Below, piece by piece: positions 55,605 through 64,000 of a stretch of 64,000 nt of DNA. The translations under genes were made by a program, and so were the position numbers. The notes beneath the pieces were generated by a model that worked only from the letters and a program-made list of their open reading frames with translations, made no database searches and was not told the DNA's origin. Within the stretch, counting starts at the first letter, position 1, and each line of letters opens with the position of its first letter. The stretch lies in assembly GCA_021307315.1 (NCBI GenBank), contig JAJSPD010000023.1:62001-126000 (forward strand). The letters run 5' to 3'. This DNA is from Bisporella sp. PMI_857. Taxonomy: Eukaryota; Ascomycota; Leotiomycetes; Helotiales; Helotiaceae.

Positions 55605-55861
55605 GAAGTAATATCATACATGTTGATGTCGTAAGGCAGCTTCTCCCTCTCTCCTCCCTTCTGCCATTTGAAGATCTAGACATCGTAGGACCAGCATTAA
55701 TGGCAACTCCTACCACCTAGAGTACCCCTCTTCTAATACCAGATCCGTCCTTGCCTCCAGATACACTTGCATCGGTCGAGGCATCTTGGGAGAAAGCTTT
55801 CTTGTTTATAAAACTAGTCTCCTCTATCGATTTGATCTGCTTAAACTGCGCTCGGGAAAGT

Positions 55862-57528
55862 TCATGGCGCTGCACCGGGAGAAGTGGAATCGAAATTGTA
55901 GTTCTCTAATGTTTGTTCGTACTTTGAACTTTGTATGAACTTAGGGATAGAATCCTTAGTAAAGGTGTTAGAAGTGAACAAATACCCTTGGGATGTTTAA
56001 ACTCACGGTAGCTATAAGCTTGAATACTGAGATTTGGGCCTGTTCGAACAGCTCACAGACCTCTGTAAGACTCTTGATTATCGCTGCATTTTGTCCTGCA
56101 GCCTTGGTCATCCTTATTGCAAGCTGATTTCGGAGCAAATAATTAATGTTGAGTTCGGAGGGCGAGCCAGGAGCTAGGAAAGCATTGTAGAGCGCGTAGG
56201 CAGAAGTGAGAGCTTCTCGTGCGAAATCGAGATTTCCCAAAGCACCCTTGGCACTCAATGACAAATTGGCCGTGATCTGGGCTTTGCACGACTGAAGAAA
56301 CTTATTAACATCTAAATAAAATAGCAGATTCTCCTCGCAATGCGTATCTCGCAAATGCTCTCTGAAGAGCAATCGAAGCGCAGCATCATTCAGGATCCTC
56401 TCTAGCATCCGGGTGTTAGAATCGCGAAGGACTCCAGGTTTAGTAGTGGCACTAGTGTTCTCGCCTTCCGAGATTTGCTTGCTGGGAGTCATATGGACAA
56501 CGTCCTTGCCTTTCTGTGACAGTTGGTAGATTGCGTACTTCGTTGGCTGAAACCTGACCTCGTTCTCCTTACCTTGTGGGAATTGTGCAAGATACAAGGG
56601 GTCAGGTTGCACACACCAGACCAAACCTTGCTCTAGAAAGTGGGTTGCGAACTCAGATGCTTCCCTTCTCTCAACAGTACTGCAGCAATCCATCAGCCAA
56701 TCCGTGGCGGCCAATCCTGTGAATGTCTGATAGACGGTCTTCGATGGTGAACCAACCTTGCGCTCCTTGGCGGTTTTGACACCAGCAATTCCATCCTTGT
56801 ATTCGCTCAGCGAGTCAGAATCCTTCGAGTTGGTGCTATTCGTGACATTTGGTCCATTTTGGCCAACGAATCTACGAAAGATGACCTCTATCGTGTTGAG
56901 ATCCGAGAATGACTTGTCAGTAGCAGAATCTCGCTCAAGAATGACTAGCCGCATTGTGTTCCTCAGAGAGTTGACGAGGCCCGTGATATGCCTTTGCTGG
57001 ATGCCATTCCTTGTGCAGAATCTTTCCAGGACATTAATGCCTTTAGGTGTCAGCTGCCAGACTGAGCCTTTCGTCTTAAATTCCTTTGCCTGCTTGCCAT
57101 CCGCAGACTCCATGAGCCTCGCAGCTAGAAAGCGTTGACACACAGATCTAGCCATTTCACGTGCCATAGAGAATGTGGTCGTAGTAGTCGTAGTAACTAT
57201 CCGCGAAGGATCCTTAGGGTCTGGCATTCGGTTAGATTGTGAGAACTTCAAAGAGCCTAAGTTGTTAATAGCTTCCTCTAACAAGAACGAATGATCCACG
57301 ATAGTTAGTCGAACGCGATGTGATCCAAGCGGAAGGCTAACAACTAGTGTTGCAAATAGGTCCTCGAAATCCTTGTCCATATCAGCTTCATAGCTTACAG
57401 ATTATCTTAAAAGTGATTTTTACCTTTGCGAATGGCCGGTCATCGCTCGTCATACGCAATAAGCGCGAAGAAGTCTGATGCATTTGGCAATTATTTCCCC
57501 TTGTACTAAAGGCGATCGGAGTGAGCAT
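55862..57528 (-). CDS. flbA: FlbA-type regulator of G-protein signalling (DEP-DEP-RGS)
   Basis: Exons 57528-57424 (5' limit uncertain), 57371-56007 and 55954-55862, with 52-nt introns (donors GTAAAA and GTGAGT, branch TTCTAAC). Block order matches FlbA: MHQTSSRLLRMTSDDRPFAK/DFEDLFATLVVSLPLG, NLGSLKFSQSNRMPDPKDPS and the TTTTTTTFSMAREMARSVCQRF stretch. Then come a second DEP domain (DWLMDCCSTVERREASEFAT) and the RGS domain (LNDAALRLLFREHLRDTHCE, then ENLLFYLDV, LRNQLAIRMTKAAGQNAAII). The end DSIPKFIQSSKYEQTLENYN is restored only by the last intron. FlbA is a GAP for the Galpha FadA and promotes conidiation over growth. At least one 5' exon with the disordered N terminus lies upstream of 57528 and is not resolved. 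The frame is intact over more than 520 codons. Confidence 0.8.
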
Positions 57529-58443
57529 ACGCCTGAAAAGGTCTGGGGTTTGTATCAGGCAACGAAGGACGTAACGTGGCTGGATATGCGAGCTTGGTTC
57601 TGAAGTGCGTAGAGACGAAGCGATGGATTATCAAAATAGTGTCGGCTGCTCATATTGCGTGTTTATCAATTTGGGACGACTGCCATTGCGCGAGACAGGT
57701 GTCTCGCAAACAAAGATTATTGAAAACGTATTGACGACTTGGATAAGCTTGCCGTACCTCGTCAAAAGTGTATGGCCTTTAGACACGGACGTGGTGGAGC
57801 GTGTGAGCCAAGAGATACCTACCAAAGGTAAGGATTTTAGAGAGAAGGGGAGAGAGAGAGAGGGGAATAGAAAAAGACACTCGTTGACCTCACTTCCACC
57901 TGCCCACCGCCCTTCTGTGCCTTGGCTGCTTGCAGAAAAAGAAAAAGCGCGTGGCAGCAGGGATCGAACGAGGAGCCACACAACGCTAAACCGACGCTAG
58001 CCCTGTAATCGACAGCTTGGCTTGGAGAGCACATTGAGTGGCCAAGCTTTCGCTAATGCTTGGTATTATCGCGCCTAGCAATATCTACGCGAATTAACTC
58101 TCCCACCAAAATCCAATAAAAATCTTAGTTATACATCGCAGTGAGTGCACTACAAGATATATCAGTCAGCACACTTTGTTGCACAATCGTATCGAAGTCA
58201 GCCATTAGCTCCATTATCGTAGGTCTGCTCTGCTGTCCGAGTATCCCCTTTGTTGGGGCCCTCATGCAGGTATAAAATTTATTAAAGAAATTTATCCTCT
58301 AAATACGTTGCTGTGTTATTTTAGACTTGTTGCATTGGTGTAGATGGCACCAACTGTGATATAGAAAGGGGGTTCTGGTCCAACGTTTTGTACACAATTT
58401 CATACCGCGAGAGATGTAAGTTAACAAAGCGTGACGCCAGACT
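57529..58443. other. Upstream region of flbA; unresolved 5' exons possible
   Basis: Up to about 57610 the minus strand could hold the next flbA exon. A tRNA T-arm-like TTCGATC on the minus strand near 57966 does not form a proper stem. No other gene is seen. Confidence 0.35.
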
Positions 58444-59712
58444 TCAGACCAATACAACAGCTCTTTCTGATGGATCCGAGACTTCAAGCCATCCAATAAT
58501 GTCATCAATGCCGTGACTCGCCCATGGATGACGCTTGACCTCACATAGCTTTATGCGTTTCGTAGGGTCCTTAAGCAGCATTCTGCTAAGTAGATCGTAT
58601 AACTCCTCATCAATATCCTCGAACGCGAGTTCTCCTTCTCCTCGATAAGGACTAATCGATAAGCTCATGTCTTTATTCGGGGGCGAATGTGAAGTTGAGC
58701 ATAATAGATCGACAGGCTTGAGGCGTCGCCTAGGAATATATACATCTTCGTTTGCAATTGCCCTGAATAGCTGGAATTCATCTTCCCCTGTAAATGGGAT
58801 ACGAGCGTAAATAAGGCAGTAGAGAGTGACACCTAAAGACTAGACATCGATTTGCTCGGTGATCTCCGGTTGCTCAATATCGACGTCCGTGTAGCAAAGC
58901 TCGGGGGCGAAGAAGGCTGGTGTGCCTATAGTTTTGGCGAGTTCCAAATCATCATTAAAACCTATGGCATCCTCTTCAGAGATATCCACTTCCGTCTCGC
59001 CTTCTCGGATGTTTCTGCCACAGTACGAGGCCCCGAAGTCCGCGATCTTCACACAATGATCCTTAGTCCACAATAGATTGGCAGGCTTAATATCTTGGTG
59101 GATGATCCCCTCGTAGTGTAGATACTCTAATCCCAGCACGGTGTCTCTAAATGTCGATCTTGCCAGGTCGATTGTGAGGCAGGGAACATAGGAAATTTCT
59201 TCTTCGAAGGCGTAATGCTGCATCATATCATCAACAGATGGTTTGTATGATATTATCATGTCGGTTACGCTCAGGGACCGTCTTTGAAATGAGTCATCTT
59301 CAAGGTAGATGCCACATGTCATTCGGTCAGGGGATTGCGGTAGGCTAATTATCTCATCTTCATTGTCGCTATCGAGCAGGGGAATGTCAGCGGCCATCGG
59401 AAGTGGCGTATTAGCATGAGAGCCCGTCCGCGAAGGTGCTTGTGATGTTGCTCTTAAATGATCTTGAGAGCGAGGGTCAGACTGGGTTATCGACCTATCG
59501 GGTTGAGGCAGGTTCTGTGCGGGATCATGGGTCGTTCGTGGTAGTGATGCCATTCCGGCTTCGATACCGTGGTCCAAGCTCAGATAATCGACAAGTTCGT
59601 ATGCTGGTTGCAGTTGAAAGGTTCCTGCTCGCTGTGTCTTTTTTCGATGGTGACACCGCTGGAGCGTCTGAAAAAGTTTCTCATCATCTCCCGTACGCTC
59701 CTCTCCTTTCAT
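58444..59712 (-). pseudogene. SNF1-activating-kinase-like pseudogene (no N lobe, TGG to TAG)
   Basis: The C lobe of a CaMKK/Sak1-type protein kinase: TFRDTVLGLEYLHYEGIIHQ, DIKPANLLWTKDHCVKIADF (catalytic Asp, Lys and DFG; His-Gln-Asp in place of His-Arg-Asp), TIGTPAFFAPELCYTDVDIE and QIDV-stop-SLGVTLYCLIYARIPF. Then ELYDLLSRMLLKDPTKRIKL and EVKRHPWASHGIDDIIGWLE follow. The TAG (58842-58840) sits at the universal Trp of D-V-W-S-L-G, a G to A change. Before the C lobe lies a regulatory-type insert (LDSDNEDEIISLPQSPDRMT), but the Gly-rich loop and beta3 Lys are absent. The first ATG is 10 bp from the end of the F-box gene. So the 5' half was lost and the rest acquired a stop. Confidence 0.7.
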
Positions 59713-59721
59713 ATCCCTCGC

Positions 59722-60828
59722 CTACCCGTATTCAACAAGAGAAAACTTCTCAATCGATAGCTTTTCTCCTACCGTACATTCAAGTGAAGTCCAAGATCCC
59801 TTTCCTTCTATGATATCGATACTATCAAGATGAATTTCTCTCAAAGTGTCCTTATGATTGAGAAAGAGCGTAGCCAGATCATCCTCAGCACAATCTACTG
59901 CGGTAATCGATAAAACCCGGAGAGATGGCAATCGCAAGCTAGTCGAAAGTGTACCAAGCCGTCCATCCTCATCGTGGCCGTAGAAGTATAGGCTGAATTC
60001 CTTTAAGGCCGGGAAAAGCCCAATAAAATTCAATAGGTCTTGTGTCCATTCGTTCGATCTCAGGTGGGTTTCGGGGTTGATCATGAGGGCGAGGGATGTG
60101 ACAAGAGTGAGCTGTGACAATGGCTCGCCTAGACAGATATCTGGCCAAAGGGGGAGCATCTCAGGACTTATAGCCTCTCGATTGAAGCCCGGAGATATCT
60201 CAAGAAGGTCCAGCGAAACCTGGCTTGCCATTATAGCTGTAAGAACAACCCGGACCGTACGCTTGATATAGTCGATGCTCTCGACGTGCCCCATGCTCGA
60301 GGTTGGAAAAACTCCAGTTTGTCTCTTTTGCGAGGCTGCTCCCCAAGGCCGATTGGTATCGTTGATACAGACGGTCTTGCAGTTCGAAAGGTTGATCAAA
60401 GCACGCATAAGGTATACGGTATCGAGCCCACACTCGCCCAGGTGTTTCTGGTCCTCCAAACAACGTTTATATGCCTCCTTATTCACAACAGCCTCGGCGC
60501 TACTCTCAGCGCCGAATTGCCAATTACCCGGGCTGTCCCATGTGCCTGGATGGTAAGAAGGAGGATCCTCAGTCAGATGGTCTACGCATATTTCAAGGGT
60601 ATGCAGCGCTGGGCCAAAGACTGGATGGGCGGAGACTTCGAGGAGATTGTGGAGGCTCTGACGGTCTAGCATGTGGTAGCGAATCTTGAAATAACAGCCT
60701 AGGAACTGGGAGAAAGATTTCGAGTTCAGGTCCTTGCAAGTAAGTCGAAGGTTGAGGAAATCCTCTGTTTCGAGCTCAATAGCGAGCAGGGTGACTACCT
60801 CACCAGGGAGGTCAGCGAGCGTTGGCAT
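59722..60828 (-). CDS. F-box protein (368 aa)
   Basis: MPTLADLPGEVVTLLAIELE, then TEDFLNLRLTCKDLNSKSFS, is an F-box with the L-P-x-E-(I/V) and L-R-x-T-C-K patterns. The rest is a helical, Leu-rich region typical of fungal F-box proteins whose C-terminal half forms irregular LRR-like turns (LDLLEISPGFNREAIS; FPALKEFSLYFYGHDEDG; LPSLRVLSITAVDCAEDDLA, then LREIHLDSIDI). Such proteins recruit substrates to SCF ubiquitin ligases. The frame is open for another 38 codons upstream (to 60942), but the F-box starts at 60828. Ending in VEYG directly before a kinase fragment hints at an altered C terminus. Confidence 0.7.
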   Translation of the reverse strand: MPTLADLPGEVVTLLAIELETEDFLNLRLTCKDLNSKSFSQFLGCYFKIRYHMLDRQSLHNLLEVSAHPVFGPALHTLEICVDHLTEDPPSYHPGTWDSPGNWQFGAESSAEAVVNKEAYKRCLEDQKHLGECGLDTVYLMRALINLSNCKTVCINDTNRPWGAASQKRQTGVFPTSSMGHVESIDYIKRTVRVVLTAIMASQVSLDLLEISPGFNREAISPEMLPLWPDICLGEPLSQLTLVTSLALMINPETHLRSNEWTQDLLNFIGLFPALKEFSLYFYGHDEDGRLGTLSTSLRLPSLRVLSITAVDCAEDDLATLFLNHKDTLREIHLDSIDIIEGKGSWTSLECTVGEKLSIEKFSLVEYG

Positions 60829-61809
60829 GGCGGATGCCTGATAACGCGTTCCGATAGAGCGTAATTGTGAAGCCGGTTTTGAATCCCCACCCGTCATTGC
60901 GGAAAGCACGAAGTAGATGACCCCGCCGCTGGCTATGTCCATTCAAAAATTTGTGCCTGTCAACTTAGCCTCAGCCACAGCTTAGACCTGGCGCCTGAGG
61001 CTTTAATTATATGGTATTATTTGATCTGGCTAATTTAGGACAATACTCGCTAATTAGCACTAAATCCTGAAGCTAAAACATGTGGCGTTTATGGCCCTCT
61101 CCTCACACCGGAGTAACTCCCGGACTTCATAATTTTCCTTAACGAGTTGTCTTCAAAATTTGGAGCCATATTCTTTTGTCATGGAACCTTTCCCTAAGTG
61201 CTCCGAATTTTGAAGAGACATTAATGGTCGCGATTAAGCAAGGGGGAACAGCAAAAGCGGTGATCAGTGGCATGATTAAAACGATCGACAGCATGATCAA
61301 CCACAGTCTTTTCCTATTGTTAAATAGTCTCCTAAAGGAAAAATAGTTAAAGAAAGTGATATGTTAATAATAACTTCGTAAACTTGCCAAGGAAAATTTT
61401 GTGATTCCAAAGCTATAGATTCGTCTCGTGACAGGGTGCGTCTCGGGACGCAGGAATGACAGACGTTACACGAGTGTTTGTGGATGATGAGCGAAGTAAA
61501 ATGAATGGCCACCACTTAAAGAATCAGATAACAGATTGCAACATGTCTGTATCTTGAAAAGCCACAATTGAAGAATTATTTAGCTTGTTATGATATAATA
61601 GCGTGGTTGATAGAGTCGGCATTTAACGGTCACACTATTCTTCTTGAAACAAGATGGTAGATCTGTGCTTAAAAGGTGCCGTATGCTTGACGATGTATGA
61701 TGTGAAAAGGCGCAAATTATGCCAGAGACGAGTACTAATGCGGACAACTTAAAGCCTTGTGACCAGAGCACTGCGAGTACATTAGATTTTCCACCATAGC
61801 ACGGAAAAA
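60829..61809. other. AT-rich intergenic spacer
   Basis: About 980 bp with no supported gene. Confidence 0.4.
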
Positions 61810-62368
61810 TCAATGAGCACCATCATCAGCTAAGACTAGTCTTAGCAGATCAATATGCGTTCTGACTAGAGCAGGATTTCCGGACATCTGCGCTCGTGCA
61901 AAGTAGCGGGGTAATTTCTGTAGGACAAACATGCCGTAATTTCTAAATAGCACCTTTAGCAATCCGGTGGTGTTCGAGCATTGAATACCGAGAAATGGGT
62001 GATTCGTTGAATCTAGCCATAGCAAGCCGTGAGCTCTCTCAGCTTTCTGTGCCTTTATAGATTAGCATTTAGCCACGAGTATATGGCATATCACTCGAAA
62101 CAAAGCCGTCTAATAACTCGTTGAAGAACTCCGGATTTCTCCAGCCCTTGTGTGATAGATTCCGGGTATGTACAGCTGGTTCCGGAGCCGACATATTTGG
62201 CACTGTAAAGTCGCCACTTCTCACTAATGCTAGCGGACAATCTTTTAGTGACGCTCTGCGATGTTTCACCGACTGTTGAAAAAGAAAATTTGAAGCTGCC
62301 AAAATGGATAGATGCTTGTTTCTGCCTCGACGAGAACAGGATCGTATTCGAACAGAGTAAAATCGCAA
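61810..62368 (-). CDS. Unrecognised coding-like stretch, two pieces
   Basis: Minus-strand piece one (to about 62069) includes NLSHKGWRNPEFFNELLDGF, then VSSDMPYTRG. Piece two (about 62046-61810) reads KAQKAERAHGLLWLDSTNHP, then GLLKVLFRNYGMFVLQKLPR and NPALVRTHIDLLRLVLADDG. A short splice or a frameshift near 62060 could connect them. Composition looks genuine but I do not know the family. It may be a decayed gene. Confidence 0.3.
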
Positions 62369-62512
62369 GTATAAGAATCTTCGTCCCGGCTGCAGGGTGA
62401 AAACGCAGCCATCTCACTACAATCACTTTACCACAGTAGCTCATCCAATTTGAAATCAACATCATCGCACCTCGCATCGCTCCAAGTATAGCGTAAAGAC
62501 AAAAGACACAAC

Positions 62513-62784
62513 ATGGATCAAACAATCAAGCAGATCAAGCAAAATCTTTTCCAGGAGCAAGGCATCCTTAATTATGCTTTGACGCGCAATCAGATCCTGC
62601 CCCTTGCGAACCCAGTTATCCAAACCACCCCAGTGAGGCCACTTGGTACCACATTCAATGAAGAACGATCATTCACTAACGGGATAAGATGTCGGGTGTG
62701 AAGTGCCCAACCTGCGCAGCGAACGGACAGGAGGTTTGGGTAATCCCAGGAAGAGCTTGCGGTTACTGTGGCACGGAATGCTAA
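62513..62784 (+). CDS. Small zinc-ribbon-like protein (71 aa)
   Basis: Exon 62513-62632, intron 62633-62688 (56 nt, donor GTGAGG, branch TTCACTAAC, acceptor GATAAG), exon 62689-62784. The intron is in phase 0 and joins VIQTTP to MSGVKCPTCAANGQEVWVIP, which is followed by GRACGYCGTEC and the stop. C-x2-C, a spacer with WVIPG, and C-x2-C plus a last Cys form a compact zinc ribbon. Small fungal proteins with the W-V-(I/L)-P-G / C-G-x-C-G-T pattern exist in my memory as hypothetical proteins. The 40-residue N-terminal exon is helical and polar. Translation from the exon 2 ATG alone (31 aa) is also possible. Confidence 0.6.
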
Positions 62785-63109
62785 GTTGCAAGTACAGAAA
62801 CAATGAATCGATAAACCAAAACTAACTGAGTGAAGGTTAGCTCTAACTAGGCACTTCCTGTAATTGAGGTGCTTGGTATTTAAGGGCAACTTTGGCGGGA
62901 TGGTACGATCGTCACCTGGATATTGTCGAAGTGGTTTCCTTAAGTAGCTTGTAGGTAGGTGGTGATAGAGGTGGATATCCTTTCGAAAAGATCTCGGATT
63001 TATGCTATGTAGGGCTAGCCGCTAGCGCATGGTACTGCACCAGTGTTAGCAATGCCAACGAATCAATAAGTTATCACTCACATCGAGAACAAACGCTTTT
63101 GATGTGCAG
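62785..63109. other. Spacer
   Basis: No feature seen apart from a possible acceptor at 63107-63109. Confidence 0.3.
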
Positions 63110-63280
63110 GAACATCCTATAATTGAGCCTGGCGACAACATTGTGGAAAATGACTTCGTATTCCACGACGCCAGGCAGAGCTATCGTCCACGCAAGTCTG
63201 GGTGGTTGAGGGCATGCCGAATCATGCTTGGCTTGTTACTGTGTATAGTGATTCTAATGCGATATCTAGTGCTGCAATAG
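63110..63280 (+). CDS. Possible terminal exon of a tail-anchored protein
   Basis: After GATGTGCAG the frame reads EHPIIEPGDNIVENDFVFHD, then RPRKSGWLRACRIMLGLLLC and IVILMRYLVLQ to TAG. The acidic head, basic patch and single C-terminal membrane segment look like a tail anchor. No upstream exon is found, so this is tentative. Confidence 0.3.
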   Translation, partial: EHPIIEPGDNIVENDFVFHDARQSYRPRKSGWLRACRIMLGLLLCIVILMRYLVLQ

Positions 63281-64000
63281 CTCTATCGGAGGCTAACTGC
63301 GTGTGTGGACAAGGCACTTGTAGTCGGTGGTGGTGCTAAAAGAGGCGGGAGCAGGCGCATCTTAACTTCAATTGTGTGTATAGTGACAGAATTTTTGTGC
63401 ACTAGCTTGAGATTGTCTTGACAGCATCGGGGGGGGACTGATCGACTAATAGTGTGGGGAGCACTTCTTAGCGTCGTCTTGAAAGGTGGAGCAACAAACT
63501 GTCAATGGCGGAACGTATGGCGAATTGTGCTGTGTAATAGTAGCGATTGTATTGAACGATATCGGTTCCTATGGTATTCTAGATTACTCAACGGTGAGCT
63601 ACACGCCTCAATTATGCGTCAAGAAAGGGCGTCCAAATTTTGCGAGCGGCATTCAGCCTCCTTCAGAAACCATCTCTAGCTGTAAAAGATTCAAGTACCA
63701 GAGTTCCCCAAGCTGAAGTTCCAATGATACTATCTCGGATCTCTTCCACCGTTCATCAATACTACTGTGATGCATTTGCTTGTACTGAGAAGTCTTTCGC
63801 TAATGATGCAGTCGCCTTCATATGTTCCGCCTTCCCAATCCACTGGAACATGTCTTCCACCCATTGTTTCTCTACCCCTCCTTCAGGCAGAGTATCGTAC
63901 GCAACCCGAAGAGAACCCAGCACCCGAGTACTATGATTTGGGACTACTCGTATAAAATATTCCGTACTTCTACAGATGAGACACGCCAGGCTATACTGCT
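63281..64000. other. Window end, nothing assigned
   Basis: Short overlapping frames at 63452-63955 without family features. Confidence 0.4.

Noticed and set aside
57941..58060. tRNA gene on the minus strand (TTCGATC loop)
   Set aside because: The bases either side of the loop do not pair and no matching acceptor stem is present.
1..64000. CRISPR arrays, operons, ribosome binding sites
   Set aside because: The window is fungal nuclear DNA with spliceosomal introns; no regularly spaced repeats of CRISPR type are seen.

Overview
The window looks like nuclear DNA from a filamentous ascomycete (Pezizomycotina). The evidence is short introns of about 50-110 nt with fungal CTAAC/CTGAC-type branch sites, and families typical of these fungi: HET, 2EXR, NACHT, FlbA-type RGS, GT90/CAP10, SCOCO and Pho85-type cyclin. 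Mobile-element debris and nonsense codons of the repeat-induced point mutation (RIP) type are common. A leotiomycete is my guess, at low confidence. Coordinates are 1-based; exon joins were worked out by hand from splice signals and reading-frame continuity.

Layout. 0-10 kb: a terminal exon of a gene that starts outside the window, a broken alpha/beta-hydrolase, then the most striking locus (6659-3850, minus). That locus is a six-exon gene joining a complete RasB-like small GTPase, ankyrin repeats and a complete NLR-type alpha/beta-hydrolase (lipase-like) module in one 841-residue protein. A BCS1-like AAA ATPase with an in-frame TGA follows. 10-24 kb: ordinary genes (sulfotransferase-like, C2H2 regulator, Cys-rich protein, GT90 glycosyltransferase) separated by long gene-poor spacers rich in homopolymers. 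24.8-33.5 kb: accessory region with a truncated 5S rRNA copy, copies of a dispersed repeat (called R1 here) carrying a tRNA-like segment, HET and NACHT pseudogenes cut by R1, a 2EXR gene, a phosphodiesterase fragment and a Tc1/mariner transposase relic. 34-48 kb: small conserved fungal genes mixed with a HET-type pseudogene carrying four in-frame TAGs, a decayed LaeA-like methyltransferase, SCOCO, two broken 2EXR genes, two well-preserved MITEs and a Pho85-type cyclin. 49-64 kb: hypothetical genes and more R1, a SREBP-type bHLH factor, a decayed beta-carbonic anhydrase, an flbA orthologue, an SNF1-activating-kinase-like pseudogene, an F-box gene and a 71-residue zinc-ribbon protein.

How it hangs together. 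Signalling and self/non-self genes (Ras-ANK-hydrolase, HET, NACHT, FlbA) share the window with repeats and pseudogenes, as in a fast-evolving accessory compartment. I see no operon-like or biosynthetic cluster logic. Seven of the nonsense codons I could place against family consensus are TAGs explained by CpA to TpA change on one strand or the other, so RIP or a RIP-like process has probably acted here. The Ras-ANK-hydrolase gene, in contrast, has no in-frame stop over its full length once five canonical introns are removed.
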